Below, piece by piece: positions 13,001 to 25,400 of a stretch of 64,000 nucleotides of DNA (positions are counted from its first letter, which is position 1; the number at the start of each line of letters is the position of its first letter). The stretch is from Anaeramoeba flamelloides (taxonomy: Eukaryota; Metamonada; Anaeramoebidae). The DNA lies in the NCBI GenBank assembly GCA_027625915.1, contig JANTQA010000008.1:11471001-11535000 (forward strand). Reading direction: 5' to 3'. The translations under genes were made by a program, and so were the position numbers. The notes under the pieces were generated by a model that saw only the letters and a program-made list of their open reading frames with translations, was not told where the DNA came from and did not search any database.

Positions 13001-14235
13001 GTTTAGAATCTTAATGCTTTTTTCAAATTTAGTGTTTCTCGATTCAAGTTAATTTATGATGGAAATTTGTTGATAAGTTTTCTCTAAAAAACCAAATTAA
13101 AATTTCTAAATACAATTTTCCCTTGTATTTCGAACAACAAGAAGAATCAGATAATTAGAGAAGAGATCAAAAAAAGATTCTAGATATTTCACATTTATTT
13201 GATATTTTATGCTCGAATACCGAAAATTTTTACTTTGAGTTTTCTCATCTTATTTTCACAGAGTCCTTTTGGAATCTTAATCTAAATTTAATATCTTTTG
13301 TTTTATATGGTAACTTCATAGAGAGATTCTATTGAAAGAATTTGTTATTGAGATCCAATTTAAACTTTACTATTGAGAAAACAGTTTCCAAAATCGAAAA
13401 ATAACAAATTTTACATTGATTCTTATCAAAATTGAAAGCATAATTAGTTCAATTATTTTTATCATAAGGGTTGATTTTCAGAATTATTCTTTACTATACT
13501 GTAATGATACTTTTCTTTTAATATCAATCTCCAAATAGTACAAATTATTTAATTTTCAAAATTTGAACAAAAAAAATTAAAATGTATGAGATTTCCAAAA
13601 ATGAAATGATATGGGAAAAAATTGCTCAAAGAAATTGGAATTTATCGGTATCGATCCCACAGAATACTATTTTATTAAAAAATAAGATTATATTTGATTC
13701 ATTTTGCAAAAATAAAAAAAAAAAAAAATATCATTAAAGATACCTAAACAATTAAGGACAATAATAAGATTTCAACTTGAAGTAAAAACAGGATTCCATT
13801 TTTGTAATTTTTTTAAAGTTGGTGCAATCTTCATTAATTTCAACAAAATTCAAAATTATTATAATACCATACCCAAGAAACCAAATTTTATGATTGTAAT
13901 TATTTTCTAATTTTTAAAAAAAAAACAAATTATTTATTTACTAATAAAAATTTATCAATATTGATTAAAAAATTATTACGATGGTTGTTAAAACCTCAAA
14001 GATCTTTCTATCAAAAAAAAAAAAATTATTATTAGAAAATTTTGTTATTTGGTGATTCTCTAAAGATCTATTATTCTTTTAACAAATTTAAAATTCTTCT
14101 AAACTTTAATCAAGAATAATTATCACCTTTTTAAAAAGATTAAGGTATTTATTACAAAGAAAAAAAATATATATTTTAACTTTGTTATCACTAAAATTAA
14201 TTAACAATTCAAATTATTTATCTATTCTTTTATAC

Positions 14236-14269
<34 letters not shown>

Positions 14270-16741
14270 AATAAATGGTCTTATTACCAATATTAATTCT
14301 TTTTAAAATATTAATAACCCTCTAGTTATTATTATTTTTTAAATGAAAATTTAAATGAAGCAAAAAATAATGCACTTGAATGTCTTGACATTTTAAATAA
14401 TCTCAAAATAAAAACAACAGAGCAAGATCAATTAATCGAAAAATTAAAATCTTTGTTATCCGCATGCGAATTTCACTTAAATGAAAAATCACTAAGAAAA
14501 AATTTACATTTTGTTATTCAGATTGAAAGAATTCTTCTTCAAAGTGAAAAACAAAACCAAAACCAAACCAAAACCAAAACCAAAGGCTTGAATAAAAAAA
14601 AAAATCAAAATCCAAATCAAAACCGACAATTTCAATCAAAACAAAAAATTTTAGCAATTTTAGAAAATGAATTATTAAAAGTTAAAGAACCACAATTAAC
14701 GTTAGAATATTTATATAGCTTATTAATCCGATCAAAAAATTCAAATTCTGATCAACTTTTATTTGGAATTGAAAAATCAATAAAAATCTATATTTTAATA
14801 AAAATTGAAGTCTTTTCTGAACAAATGAATCAATTTTTTGATTTAGATTTGTTACATGAAATCACTGATTGGGATGACAAATCACAAGAGGAAATTTTTC
14901 AAGCATGCAAAAAGATTTTAAATAAAACATTTCCAAAGGAAATTATTCTCAATTGTAAAACATTAGTGAAAAAATTATTATTTTTAATTGAAAAAAAAAA
15001 TTTATGGAGATTAGTTTTGAAAGAAAAAATCTGCACTGACGAAGAGCTCAATGAAATTTCCCTGTTTTATAAGGAACAAAGCCTACAATCAGTGCAGGCA
15101 TTATACTCGCAGAAACAGCACTTGAAAAGACAATTAACCAGCAAGAACATCAAGCCACAATTTATCAAATTAAGCAACATGAAAAATTTTAAAGATTTGA
15201 GAGACTTCCCAAATGCCTATACGATTAGAACCAATGATGAATCGATCAAATTATCAAATTATTCTGTATTGAAAAATAAATATAAATCACTGATTGGCCT
15301 CAATAGATTCCACCAGGCAAAGGAAATACTTGGAACGCTGCGTAAATTTAATCCTAAAGAATCTAGCCTGGTTTATGAATCTCTATTACTGGAAATTGAA
15401 GAATTAAATTATTTATCAAAAACTAATAGTAATGAAAACAGTGGGAATAACATTATCAGCGAGGGCAAGTACAAGGGCAAGGGCAACACGGAAAAGAAAA
15501 ACCAGAACAAGAATAAAAAAAAAAATAATAAAAAAATTGACTCCTATCAGCTCTGTACAAGAATTTTACGATCGACGCAAAAGTTCAATTATAAGCCTTT
15601 CCACTTTTATCAGAAATTGATGAACCATTTAATAAACACGTCGCAGTATCCATTAGTCTGTAGAATATATAAAGAAATGTCAAGACAATCCTTGCCGTCA
15701 AATTTATATCGCCTGTTTACCATTTTTAATCTCATTGCCGAAATTCAAATGGATTACAGCCAAAGTTTACGATCAACAAATTCCCAACAGCAACAACCAC
15801 AAAAGCAGCAGCAGCAGCAGCAATTAATTAGTAAAATAGTAATTTTTTGGATCCAATTTTTGGGGAAAAAAAACAAATCCAAAATTTTAGAGGGTTCTGA
15901 TAAAAAATCCAACTTGAAGGAGGACTGCATTAATATTTTGAAAGAAATCGAAAATCCAGAAATTTGTTGGCTATTGGTTTCCTTAACAGCGAGCGCCTTG
16001 GAAATCATAGGACAAAAAAATTTACTCGAGAAAGATAATTCGCATGTTTTTACAAATATGCGCTACGGGAACTTTGCCAAAATGATTATTAACCACTACA
16101 AAATGAAAAAAGAATTTACTCTCGACGAGAGCTTAATATTCACTGACCATGAGAGCAACCATACAGTCTTCTTAAAAATCCTGAAATATTTTTTAAAATC
16201 GTTAAAAAAATCCTCCGACTATTCCCAATCGTACAATTGGCTCATATGCCTTGCAGACGTCTATTTTATTGAAAAAAAATACCGATCGGTTTTGAAAAAT
16301 TATTTAAAGGCTGCACTCATCATTTCAAACATGCTACAGCAAACAAATAAATTATTCACATCCCTATTGTTCGAGACATCCGTGTTTGATTTAATCATCG
16401 CAGCACTCGAATATCTCGGACTGAAGACATTGGTTTGCGTCTTGCTTCAATTTAAAGACAACAACATCGACTATAAACAGATTTTTACATATTTGAAATC
16501 AATAAACCCCGAGGCAATAGACCAATCCATTTTTTATTTGTTTTGGGATATGAACATTTTAGAATTCCTCGCCAGTTATTTACACCGAGAAGGGTTCACC
16601 AACAAGTCAAATAAAATAATCAAATACATTAAAAAAAAAAGTTATAATGAAAATAACCCTTTACCAGTCAGAAAAAAATTTATTTTGAAAAAAAAAATTC
16701 AAGTGTTTGAATATTTATTCCAAAGATTTTTAGAAAAATAA
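10033..16741 (+). CDS. INTS8: Integrator complex subunit 8
   Basis: INTS8 is a helical-repeat scaffold of the nuclear Integrator complex, and in animals it links Integrator to PP2A. Proposed exons are 10033-10089, 10199-10345, 10478-10845 and 14326-16741, all GT-AG with matching phases (0, 0, 2). They give 995 residues, the same as the human length I recall. The N-terminus FFELLEEKK recalls the animal WFEFLLEE segment; exon 2 LLKQAREGKYMDPVQPQ and LITSFIEQ match LLEKHLRKPNPDP and LIVQFLEQ. The C-terminus is the strongest evidence: NWLICLADVYF, YLKAA, VLLQFKDNNIDYKQIF, then LFWDMNILEFL, against SWLIIQADIYF, YLQAG, LCQFLREIDYKTAF and YIWDVTILEYL. Gln- and Lys/Asn-rich inserts interrupt the middle (about 15430-15530 and 15780-15830). 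The donor of the third intron (GTTTGT) is weak, and that intron is 3.5 kb. Identity is near certain; the exact 5' exons are less so. Confidence 0.9.
11380..11890. repeat. Inverted-repeat (foldback) element in INTS8 intron
   Basis: Left arm at about 11400-11480 and right arm at about 11805-11883 are reverse complements over about 75-80 bp with few mismatches. Both contain AATCCCTGACAAGATTTTTA and then ATTGTTAATAT. Weaker symmetry continues inward towards a centre near 11640, so this looks like a short foldback element of about 0.5 kb. Confidence 0.8.
14238..14268. repeat. (CA)n microsatellite
   Basis: About 15 uninterrupted CA dinucleotides lie 60 bp upstream of the INTS8 exon 4 acceptor. This is a rare non-A/T microsatellite in the window. 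Confidence 0.9.
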
Positions 16742-16793
16742 ATTCTTTTTTTTTATTTTATTCCTTCCAATTTTTGTTAATTTTTAATTGAAT

Positions 16794-16834
<41 letters not shown>

Positions 16835-18400
16835 GGTTATCAAAAAAAATAATTATTCAGTATTCAGTTTTGAGCTTTTGGATAATAAACTTTATCCCGG
16901 TCAAAGGGGCCCAGTTATGATGAGTGAATTATATGTGTTTAAAGAGTTTGAATTGTTATTAGAAGAAAAAATTTTATTTTCGAAATTTGTAAATTGAAAC
17001 CATTTTTTCACATTTTTCTTTTTTTTTTTCTGGATTGCTTTTTTAAACATAAATAATTTGTAAATTTGATTTTATTGCAAGATCGAGAGCCACTAGGTAA
17101 AAAAATGATATTCTAATTCCATTGAAACAGTGAAAATGATTGTAGAGAAAACATATTTTATTTCTATTGGAAGTTTTATTTATTCTTCAATTGGAGATTA
17201 AAATGAACATTGTTGTTTTTTCTTTAATATAACCTTAATAATTATAGTTTTTAATTTTTTAAGTACATTTATTGATTTATTTGTTTTATTCCATACTGAT
17301 ATCAACTATTCTATGATTTATATTATTCTACTTTTTTCTTATTTGTTCTTCCAGATTCAATTATATCAAATAATAGATATTTGAAAAAATGAAATCACCT
17401 TTGGGAGTAACTCAGTTTACATTGTGATATAATTAATATAAAATAATTTTGAATTTTTGAAATTTTTTATTAATTTTTCTAATTTTTGATTTTATAGGGG
17501 TTTTACTGAATTAATCTTTAATTTATTTTTTTTTATATAAAAATTAATCTTTTTTTCTTAATAATATTATTTGAATCAAATGTTCTAATATTAGTGAAGA
17601 AGTTCATTTTTTTTTAAAAAAAATAAAAGATCAAATAAGATGATAACTGGAAGTAGAAAATAAAAAACGGAAAAGGGTTGTTAGTTGAAAGGGAATTTCT
17701 TTTTATAAAAGTTTTTTTTTCTATTAGTTATGAACAGCAAAACGAATTTTGTAGAACAATTTTTTCGAAACTGAAAGTGTGTTTTAGTAACGTCTTACTT
17801 ATTCAATAAAAACTAATATATTCTGAACAAAGTGTTTTTTTTAAATATTTATGATAATTTTGTTGTGTAGAGTTTTATTTTAAATAGTATTAATTTATTT
17901 CAAGTAGATTTTTTACAAATTATTCAAATAATTTTTTATAGCTAAGATTTTTTTTATTTCTTTTTCTTTGAATTTTAAATTAAAATATATTTTCATACTC
18001 TCTTGTTTTTTTAAATACTACTAATTTTTAAGATGAAAAAATGATTATACTAACCCCCCTTTCTAATATAATTTCAGATATTTTTTTCAAACAGGTTATA
18101 TTTTCTTTCTTTCTTTTTTTTTTTTTTTGTATTTCTGTTCGTTATTTTTTTAGTTTGATTATTTTGTATTTTACTGTTTAACGTTAAATAAGGATTTTAA
18201 TTTAATTTTTCTTTTTAATTTTATTTTATTATTCTCCCTTTTGATGTTTTTTGAAAGTAAATAGATTTTATTGGGTGTTATAAAATCTTTTTCAAACAAA
18301 AGGGAATACCCATCAAATTATCAATACTATTGAATTTGATTCTTAATAACATAATTACTTATTGGTGATTTTCATTTTTTCATTTTTTCATTTTTTTTTT
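16742..18400. other. Non-coding spacer with long T run and dispersed repeat
   Basis: The 3' side of INTS8 includes a T run of more than 30 (about 16797-16829), then a dispersed repeat copy (16880-17395, listed separately), then A/T-rich DNA without recognisable genes. Confidence 0.5.
16880..17395 (+). repeat. Dispersed repeat, copy 1 (same family as 43.4-44.8 kb)
   Basis: About 0.5 kb aligns by eye, in the same orientation, with 44340-44810. Shared blocks include GAATTATATGTGTTTAAAG, GCAAGATC with GCCACTAG, AAAATGATTGTA, ATTGGA with GATTAAAATGAACATTG, and TATCAACTATTCT then TTGTTCTTC. The second and third copies form the two arms of a palindrome; here only one arm is seen, so this is a partial or solo copy. 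Confidence 0.75.
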
Positions 18401-18409
18401 ATTATATAG

Positions 18410-18730
18410 TGAACTGTTGGAAATTGGAAAAAACAAGATAAGAAGAAACCAATTAGGAAATAATCTACCAGTATATAAATGAAAATAGTTTAATATGATT
18501 TCGATTGAGCACGATATAGGAATTAAGAAAGACCCATTATTGGATTGATACATCGTAAAAAGAAAAGAGAAATAAAGAAAAAACATTCCAACAAAATACC
18601 AGAAGAATTATGGCTTTATCTTGAAAATGAGACTTTCAAGAACAAAATTTTGCAGTATAAAAAATTATCAATAACATTTAGAGAACTTTTTCTCAATTCG
18701 CCTAGTTCAAAGTTTTTTAATGTTTTTATA
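18410..18730 (+). pseudogene. Coding-like relic, family not recognised
   Basis: Short peptide phrases with more balanced codons than the surroundings run through this stretch: ELLEIGKNKIRRNQLGNNLP, then MISIEHDIGIKKDPLLD in the same frame after in-frame stops, then IPEELWLYLENETFKNK and LSITFRELFLNS in another frame. They could be decayed gene remains, or small exons of an unrecognised gene: an AG at 18408-18409 and a GTATAT at about 18470 could be splice sites. I do not recognise the family, and A/T-rich chance reading is possible. Confidence 0.25.
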
Positions 18731-20010
18731 TTTTTTTTTCATTACAATTTCCAAAACGATCTTTTTCATTTCAAATAAAAGTGCACATCAATTTTTAAAA
18801 TATTGAATTTTAATTTTTATTGTTTTGTTTTAATAATTTTTATAGATTTAGTTGAGTGGTTTTTTTTTTAGGTTTTAAAGAATTTCTTAGATTTTTGAAT
18901 GATACTACAATTAATTTGTTCAATTATGAATAATTCTTGAAATTTTTTGTACGCTTTTATTTGAAAAAGAGTTTATTTTTACAAAATAATTGCTTTCTAA
19001 AGTTTTTATTTTATTAATAATCTAGTGATTTATCAGCGAGGAAGGATATATATTTTTTTGATCTTTTAGATAAATTTATATATTTGAGATTCAGAAAATT
19101 GGAAATTAAGTGAATTTGTTATTTTTCAATTTTAAATAATAATATTAATAATACCAAATGTAAAATTAATTCTATTTATAGATTAATATATTGATATTTT
19201 ATTGGAATTTTGGAAAAATATTTATATTTATATTTGTTTAATATAAAAACACTAAATTAGTTAACGCGAATATAAAAATTTACAATTTATATATTAAATA
19301 AATACCCTTGTCAACCCTAACTTGGATAATGAGCCTACTAGATTAAAATCATTTTTTAATCAATAATTAATTATTTTGTAAATAATGAATAAAATTACAA
19401 GTTGTCATTTCCACAATTTAAAAGATGTATTTTCGTTAGAAAATTACATTTTCCAACAATAAAAAATATTAAAATAAAATATTTTGGGATCAAATTAACA
19501 AAAACTTAGTTTCAAAATAGGCATAAATTTTTACAAAAAAACGTTTTTTATAAGTAGTATTAAGAAAAAAATGGATATTTTAGTGAGTTTTTAAAAAAAA
19601 ATTTTTTACTCAAGAGATCATCTAGAAAATATCAAAATTTTATTTATAAAATTATTTTATAGATCTATTTTGAATTAAATATAATCAATAAAATAAAAGA
19701 GAAAAAAAGAAATATATTTTTTTTTAAATTAGAAGTAAAAAAAATAAAACGGGCTTTCAATTGCAAAAATAAAACTATAAGTATCTATAAAATGAGAAAT
19801 TTTTATTATCAATAATTTATCTGAACAATTAACTTTTAAACACAATACCTCATCATATAAGTTGGTCACAAAAAAAAAATTAAGAAAGTGAAAGAATTGA
19901 TTAATAAATAATTCTAATTACCCAAGAAGTGAAAATTTAATCCTTAAATGACCTATAAAAACTCTTTTTCAAATTTTAAATAAAGATATTTGCAAATATT
20001 AATGTAATAG
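18731..20010. other. Non-coding A/T-rich stretch
   Basis: Nothing is supportable here beyond A/T-rich DNA with many short homopolymer runs. Confidence 0.5.
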
Positions 20011-20747
20011 TTAATTAGAGCAAAAAATTTGAAACTGGTGAATAAAATACCTGAATCAAACACAACTACAAGTCTTGTAAAATTAAAACTAAAATGGGTT
20101 CTCAATAACACTTCCGGTTCCATCCCTAAGGTAAAAACTTTCAATCAAATAAAATTCATAAGTTTTTTTTCAAATTAGATCCAAAATTTCAGTTTTTAGT
20201 AACAAAATTTGTAAAAAAAAAATTCCAAATTTTGTGCCTTAATTAGAGGTTTTTATTGTGCCTTAAATCCCGTTAAAAGTTTGTGCCTAAAAAGCGGAAC
20301 TGAATATTTCTCAAAAAAATTTGTTTGTATAAGTTTGTTCATATGTTTCAAGTCAATAGAACAGAATTTTAAAGTAAAAAACCAACATAAATAATCAAAA
20401 ATTAATGAACTAATTGATTTTAAAATTACTCTTTGGCTAAAAAAGTTTTAAAGACAATTTTTAATTGGTTTCCTTACTAAAAATGAAAAATAAGATCAAT
20501 TAAAAAAGATTGAAAAAAATCATTCAAAACAAAATATAGGTTTAGAATAATAACAATTTATAAAATACCGTCTATTATTCAGGATTTTTCTATGATCAAT
20601 TTCTATATGAAAAATTTGTTGAAAAATTTGTTGAAAAATTGATTATTGAGAGGATATCCAAAAGAACTCATCTGATTTCTGTAATAAAGGAGACTTCAAC
20701 TGTATTTGATGGTTCGAAAGATAATAATATAACCATTCAGATATTTT
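20011..20747 (+). other. Candidate small exons of an unrecognised gene
   Basis: Two stretches read like exons. The first, 20011-20130, has AG before it and AAG|GTAAAA after it; its 40 codons contain IRAKNLKLVNKIPE and LVKLKLKWVLNNTSGSIPK. The second, about 20584-20747, follows CTATTATTCAG and contains FFYDQFLYEKFVEK and THLISVIKETSTVFDGSK before a stop. Their phases do not join directly (0 against 1), so at least one more exon would be needed. Between them GTGCCTTAA-like words recur three times (about 20236-20295). The first piece has a competing frame on the minus strand (19953-20144). No family is recognised. Confidence 0.25.
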
Positions 20748-21130
20748 AAGTTAATGTTTTCTTTTAGTACTTGATCTTATTTTATATTTTAATCAAGTCT
20801 TACAATTAAAAATCTGTAAAACTTTTTTTTCAATGTTTCACTTTTCATCCCTAATAGCAAGTCAATTAAACTTTCAAGTTTTTTTATAGCTAATTAAGGA
20901 ATTAAACTTCCAACAAGAAATATCCCAACCCCCATTTTATTCAATCTAAAATGATATTCTTGAAAGTAACAACAATTCGGAAATTTTGGAGCTATTTAAT
21001 GTACAACTCAAGACTTTAAAATACTTAATTAAACCAACCCCAAAATACTCGTATTATCTTTTTTCATTTTTTTTCAAACGCGTTTCAAGAAAAAAAATTT
21101 TATTTTGTTCCAACAACAAATTACCTCTCA

Positions 21131-22474
21131 ATGGATCAAGATCTTATCAACCAGTTCTCAACAAACAAAACACTCAAACCACTTTTGTCGACAAATTTTT
21201 CAAGTACAGATTTTATTAAACAAACACTCCAAACGAATTCTGTGTTTTCTACATTGAATGAGCTTTCAAAAGGAAAAGAAATTGTTGAAGAATGTCTTGA
21301 GCAAGTCATTTCAAAAGAATATATTGATTTGTTTAAGAGGTTGCTGAGTATTCAAAATTTAGAGAACACAAATTCCGAAGTCCAAAAAGGTGTTAATCTC
21401 TTAAGCCAAGGTATGTCTGACATTTCAAACCTGTTAAATACAGAACACTTGGAATTAACAAATAGCATTGAGAAAAGTAAAAGGCTCATAATGGTCATTG
21501 AAATTTTGGAAATCCTCCAAAATTTCGTTGAGCAAATAAGAAAACTAAGCAAACAAATGGGAAAAGGGACACGCGAGCTTGTGCTGGTGTCGATTACTTT
21601 AAAGGAAATTGAACGATCCTTTTTTCCAAAAAAACAAAAAGAAGAAAAAGAAAAAACAGAAAAAACAGAAATTGACTTAAATTCAGTTCAATATTATGAA
21701 CAATCAGTATTACCTGATCTCTCTTCTTTAAACATTATGAAAAATGGAAAGCAATGGATCAGAAAATTAAGATTAAATATTTTAAAACAAGCAGACATCT
21801 TCGTCAGGGAATCGCTCGAAGAAAACGAAGAAAGCAAATTAGAAACTGCTTTTACCATTTACAATAATTTGGGTGTCTTTCAAGAAAGGGTTAAAAAGCA
21901 AATTGCTGCCAGATCTGTCTATAGCAGTGAAAAAATTGAAACGGCACTAAATATGTCGAACGTGAATCAAATTATTAACACACAAGGCGAAAGAGAATTA
22001 ACCAAATTTCTCTGGGGAAGGATCGTTTTGTTAATGGAAATAATCTATTCCCAATTCTCTCAAATTTGGTTAATAAACCACATTTTGTCGACTACCCATG
22101 AAACGAACGGCAACCAAAGATCATTATTAGAAATATATCTTTCAAATAATTCATCATATTCTTCTTTTTCAAACCAAAATAATACAGAAAAAAATGTAAA
22201 TCAAATATTGTACGTTTTTTGGAAAAGCTTGGTAAATAAAGTCAAAGATCGACTAACGCGCGCTTCCAACCAAGCGCCCCAACTCCAATTAGTTATCATT
22301 CAAAACTATCCTAAACTAATTACTCTTGTGCATGATACTTTAGAAAAAATTAATGCCCTAGCAGAAATACAAGGATCATCTTTAAAAAAAAAAAAAGAAC
22401 CCTTAGTGGATTCCAAATTATTATTACTTTGTTTTTCTTCTTTTGAAAATTTATATCTTTCACAACAAAACTAA
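21131..22474 (+). CDS. COG5: COG5, conserved oligomeric Golgi subunit 5 (N-terminal half only)
   Basis: COG5 belongs to lobe B of the COG tethering complex, which acts in retrograde traffic within the Golgi. The 447-residue frame is intronless from the ATG at 21131. Helical segments follow the family order: DLFKRLLSIQNLENT (as HEDLLAQATGIESLE), GTRELVLVSITLKEIE (as GSREITKAAQSLNELD), TIYNNLGVFQERV (as QVFYNLGTLKDTI), EKIETALNM (as ENINSALDI), ILYVFWKSLVNKV (as IFYTFWNSVTQAL) and NYPKLITLV (as EYPKLLRLY). A Lys/Glu insert lies near residue 170. The frame stops at NLYLSQQN, just where human COG5 reads AAYLSKSL, so the roughly 400-residue C-terminal half is absent. No GT near the end offers an obvious splice, and no coding DNA follows for several kb. 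It is either a short form or a truncated gene. Confidence 0.92.
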   Translation: MDQDLINQFSTNKTLKPLLSTNFSSTDFIKQTLQTNSVFSTLNELSKGKEIVEECLEQVISKEYIDLFKRLLSIQNLENTNSEVQKGVNLLSQGMSDISNLLNTEHLELTNSIEKSKRLIMVIEILEILQNFVEQIRKLSKQMGKGTRELVLVSITLKEIERSFFPKKQKEEKEKTEKTEIDLNSVQYYEQSVLPDLSSLNIMKNGKQWIRKLRLNILKQADIFVRESLEENEESKLETAFTIYNNLGVFQERVKKQIAARSVYSSEKIETALNMSNVNQIINTQGERELTKFLWGRIVLLMEIIYSQFSQIWLINHILSTTHETNGNQRSLLEIYLSNNSSYSSFSNQNNTEKNVNQILYVFWKSLVNKVKDRLTRASNQAPQLQLVIIQNYPKLITLVHDTLEKINALAEIQGSSLKKKKEPLVDSKLLLLCFSSFENLYLSQQN

Positions 22475-25400
22475 AGGAAATTTCTCAATTTCAAATAAAT
22501 ACTATCACTTATTTTATTTATTATTCATATTTTTGATCAAGCAAACTGACTATCATTCCAGAATTGCATTTTGCTTAAGATATAATGGACTAAAAACCGC
22601 AAATAATAGATGCTTTGGTGACAAAATTGATTATCACGATATTAGCAATAAATTCGCGATAATATTAAAAAAATAGTGATTAATCGAACTTTATCGAGAA
22701 AAATCATAAAATCTCGAAAAATCATAAAATTGCCATATATTAATTATCGCGATAAAATGAAAAATTTTTTTTGAATTCACACTACAAAAAATTCCTTGAC
22801 TTTTACAAAGCCTTGAGACTTTGAAAACACTTTTCCCTTTTAAAAATATTGGAACGTGTTTGTAAGTGTTCTGAACTTATCTTCAAGTGTTTGAAAGTTT
22901 TGAAAGACAGAAAACTTTTAGAAAGGGAATGAGTTTTGTTTGTTGTAGAAAACAAATTTTTATCTTTTCCTTTTTTTTTTTTAACAAAATATAAAATCTC
23001 TAGAAAATTTTATGATCAAACTAATAATTACCCATTCCAACAATATAACTGAATATAAAAAGGAGTGTGTTTTCCTTAAATGGAGTTTTTACCTTCACAA
23101 TTTTAATAGCCAAAAGAATAAAGACTAATTTTCCTTCTTATTGGTGATCGATCAAACAAAAACCTCTATTATTCTAATTGTGTTTTCTGTAAATACGAAG
23201 ACACGAGAAGAAAAAGAATCACAAAAAGTAAATAAGTGCTTTAAAAATCTTCATAATTCGTGATAATTTGGCTAGGGTGTTGAGAAAGTTTTTGAAGAGT
23301 TATCCAATGCCTTTAAACTTTCTGAGAATATAGAAAATATTTTAATCCAAGAACACACTCTTTAAAGAATTCATAACTATTGGCTGTTTTTGAAGCTCTT
23401 ATTATTCAACACAATTTATTACAATGCGTTTAACTGAGAAAATATTGATTTGTCTTTAGTTATTGTTGTTGTTGATCTAAAAGGATCTAAGAGATTTGTA
23501 AACCAAAATCAAAAGAAGATACAATAAAACTCTTTGATCTGATCCTTGATCAGAAATCAAGTCTCTTTTTTGTTGTTTTTTAATAAAAAAATAACATTTT
23601 TTTTTGAAGGATTTTGTTTTTTTGATCGAAAAAATTTTTTTGTTAAAATATTGTTGATCTAGCCCAAAATGAAATCAGTTATTAAATCGCCATTACTTTT
23701 TTATCCCATTATTTTCACATTTATCACAAATTTTCAACAATTATCTTGATTTTATAATATATTATAATTTGTATTCTTTGTTGCGATTTTTGAAACTTGT
23801 GATTTTATGTAATGAAACTGTCTTATAAAAATAATTGTGATTTGATAAAAATAATCGTGATTTCGAAACTTTTTCGTGAATTAACAAATATATCGTTAAT
23901 TCCGCTATAAATTGATTATAAATTTTGTGAATTTTCAAACCATACACAGAAATTAATAATCAATTTTATTTTATGTATTATACCTGAGTCTCTTCAAAAA
24001 TATTTTCACTTGTATGTATACACTTTTCCTCTACTCTGTCTATATTTTTCAATGAAGTAGAAAGAAGAGGGCTTATTGGAATTTTGATTTTGGAACATTT
24101 TTTAAGCAAATATCAAATATCAATTACTTAAAAATAGTTTTTTTGTACCAAATACAAACTTTAGAAAAAAAAAAAAGTTAAATTTTAAATATGAAAAAAA
24201 AAATTACCTAATCATTTTTTTATGTCAACAGATATCTTATTAGTTATCTAAGTAATATTCATAAACTATAAATCTAAAAATCCTAAAAGGTTCATCTAAG
24301 AAAAGATAAATTGATTAAATGTTTATTCCAGTCTGTTGTTTATAAATATTTATTAATTACTTCACTAAATTGGATATTTTTACTATCTTTTATTATTTTT
24401 CTTAATGATAATTTCATGATTGTGGGCTTTTACATACTAACTAAAAATTAAAATAAAATATTAAACATATTTATTCTTTAATAACAGATCATAATGACTT
24501 AAACCAACACAAAAAAAAAAATGTCATTTCAGTATATTTTTGCAAATTAGTTGGGAAAAACCTTCCTGAAATTTTTAAGACTAGTAAATAATTTCTAAAA
24601 TTCTGGTTAAGATTATATCTAAAAGTTCAATAATGAAGCTAAAAAAAAATTACCAGAATTATTATTTTTAATTTTTTTTATAAAGATATTTTGATCTTAG
24701 CCGGAACAACCGAGTAATTAGTATAAATATCTGCCAAATTGAAATAAAAATTATCATTTATTAATAAAAAAATAACTACAAACAAAAAAGAAAAGAAAAA
24801 TTTAGTAAATTGTTGACTTTCTTTGAAAAAAAGAATTATAAAGAATTTCATCATTCTCAAAATAGTTAGGAATTTGGAATAAAAAAACCAAGTGGCTAGT
24901 AAACTCAAAAAAAAAATAATAATAAATTTAATATCAAACTAAAAAAATAATAATCACTTCTTAAAATAGAAAAAACAAAGGAAAAAAATGTGAGTACTAC
25001 AAGACTAAACTTACTTTTTTATTCTATTTTCTGAAATGGATTATTTTTTAACAGTTTGATCTATTTTTCTCATTTTGTCAAAAGTTCAAAATATTTACAA
25101 ATTATTTCAAGAACAAATTCTTTTGAAGAGGAAAGGAAATATTATTGTAATTGAAGGAAACCTACAAAAATAAACGCTTAATAATGAAACCACTTATTTT
25201 TGTATTAACGCAATATAAAAAATATACTTGATTTTAAAAAAATTACAATAATTTGTTTCCACTTGAAAAAATATTTTATTTTTATAAAAAGAATAGTTCA
25301 AATCTATTTTTTTCTATTTGTTGAATAAAAAAATACGAGAAAAAAAATCAACAATTCCAATTAAAAATGCTCACAAAATACTTTTTTTAAACATTGAAAA

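Larger units (their letters stand above)
10846..14325. other. Long intron 3 of INTS8 (3480 bp)
   Basis: The intron is inferred from the phase-2 donor TG|GTTTGT at 10846 and the acceptor CCCTCTAG ending at 14325. The other INTS8 introns are about 109 and 132 bp. It holds an inverted-repeat element (11380-11890), a CA microsatellite (about 14238-14268) and otherwise featureless A/T DNA. A further small exon inside cannot be excluded by reading alone. Confidence 0.6.

Noticed and set aside
15754-16008. Minus-strand frame with a Cys run
   Set aside because: Antisense of the INTS8 poly-Gln segment.
16788-16997. Frame beginning with a Phe run after INTS8
   Set aside because: Starts in a T homopolymer and continues into a dispersed non-coding repeat.
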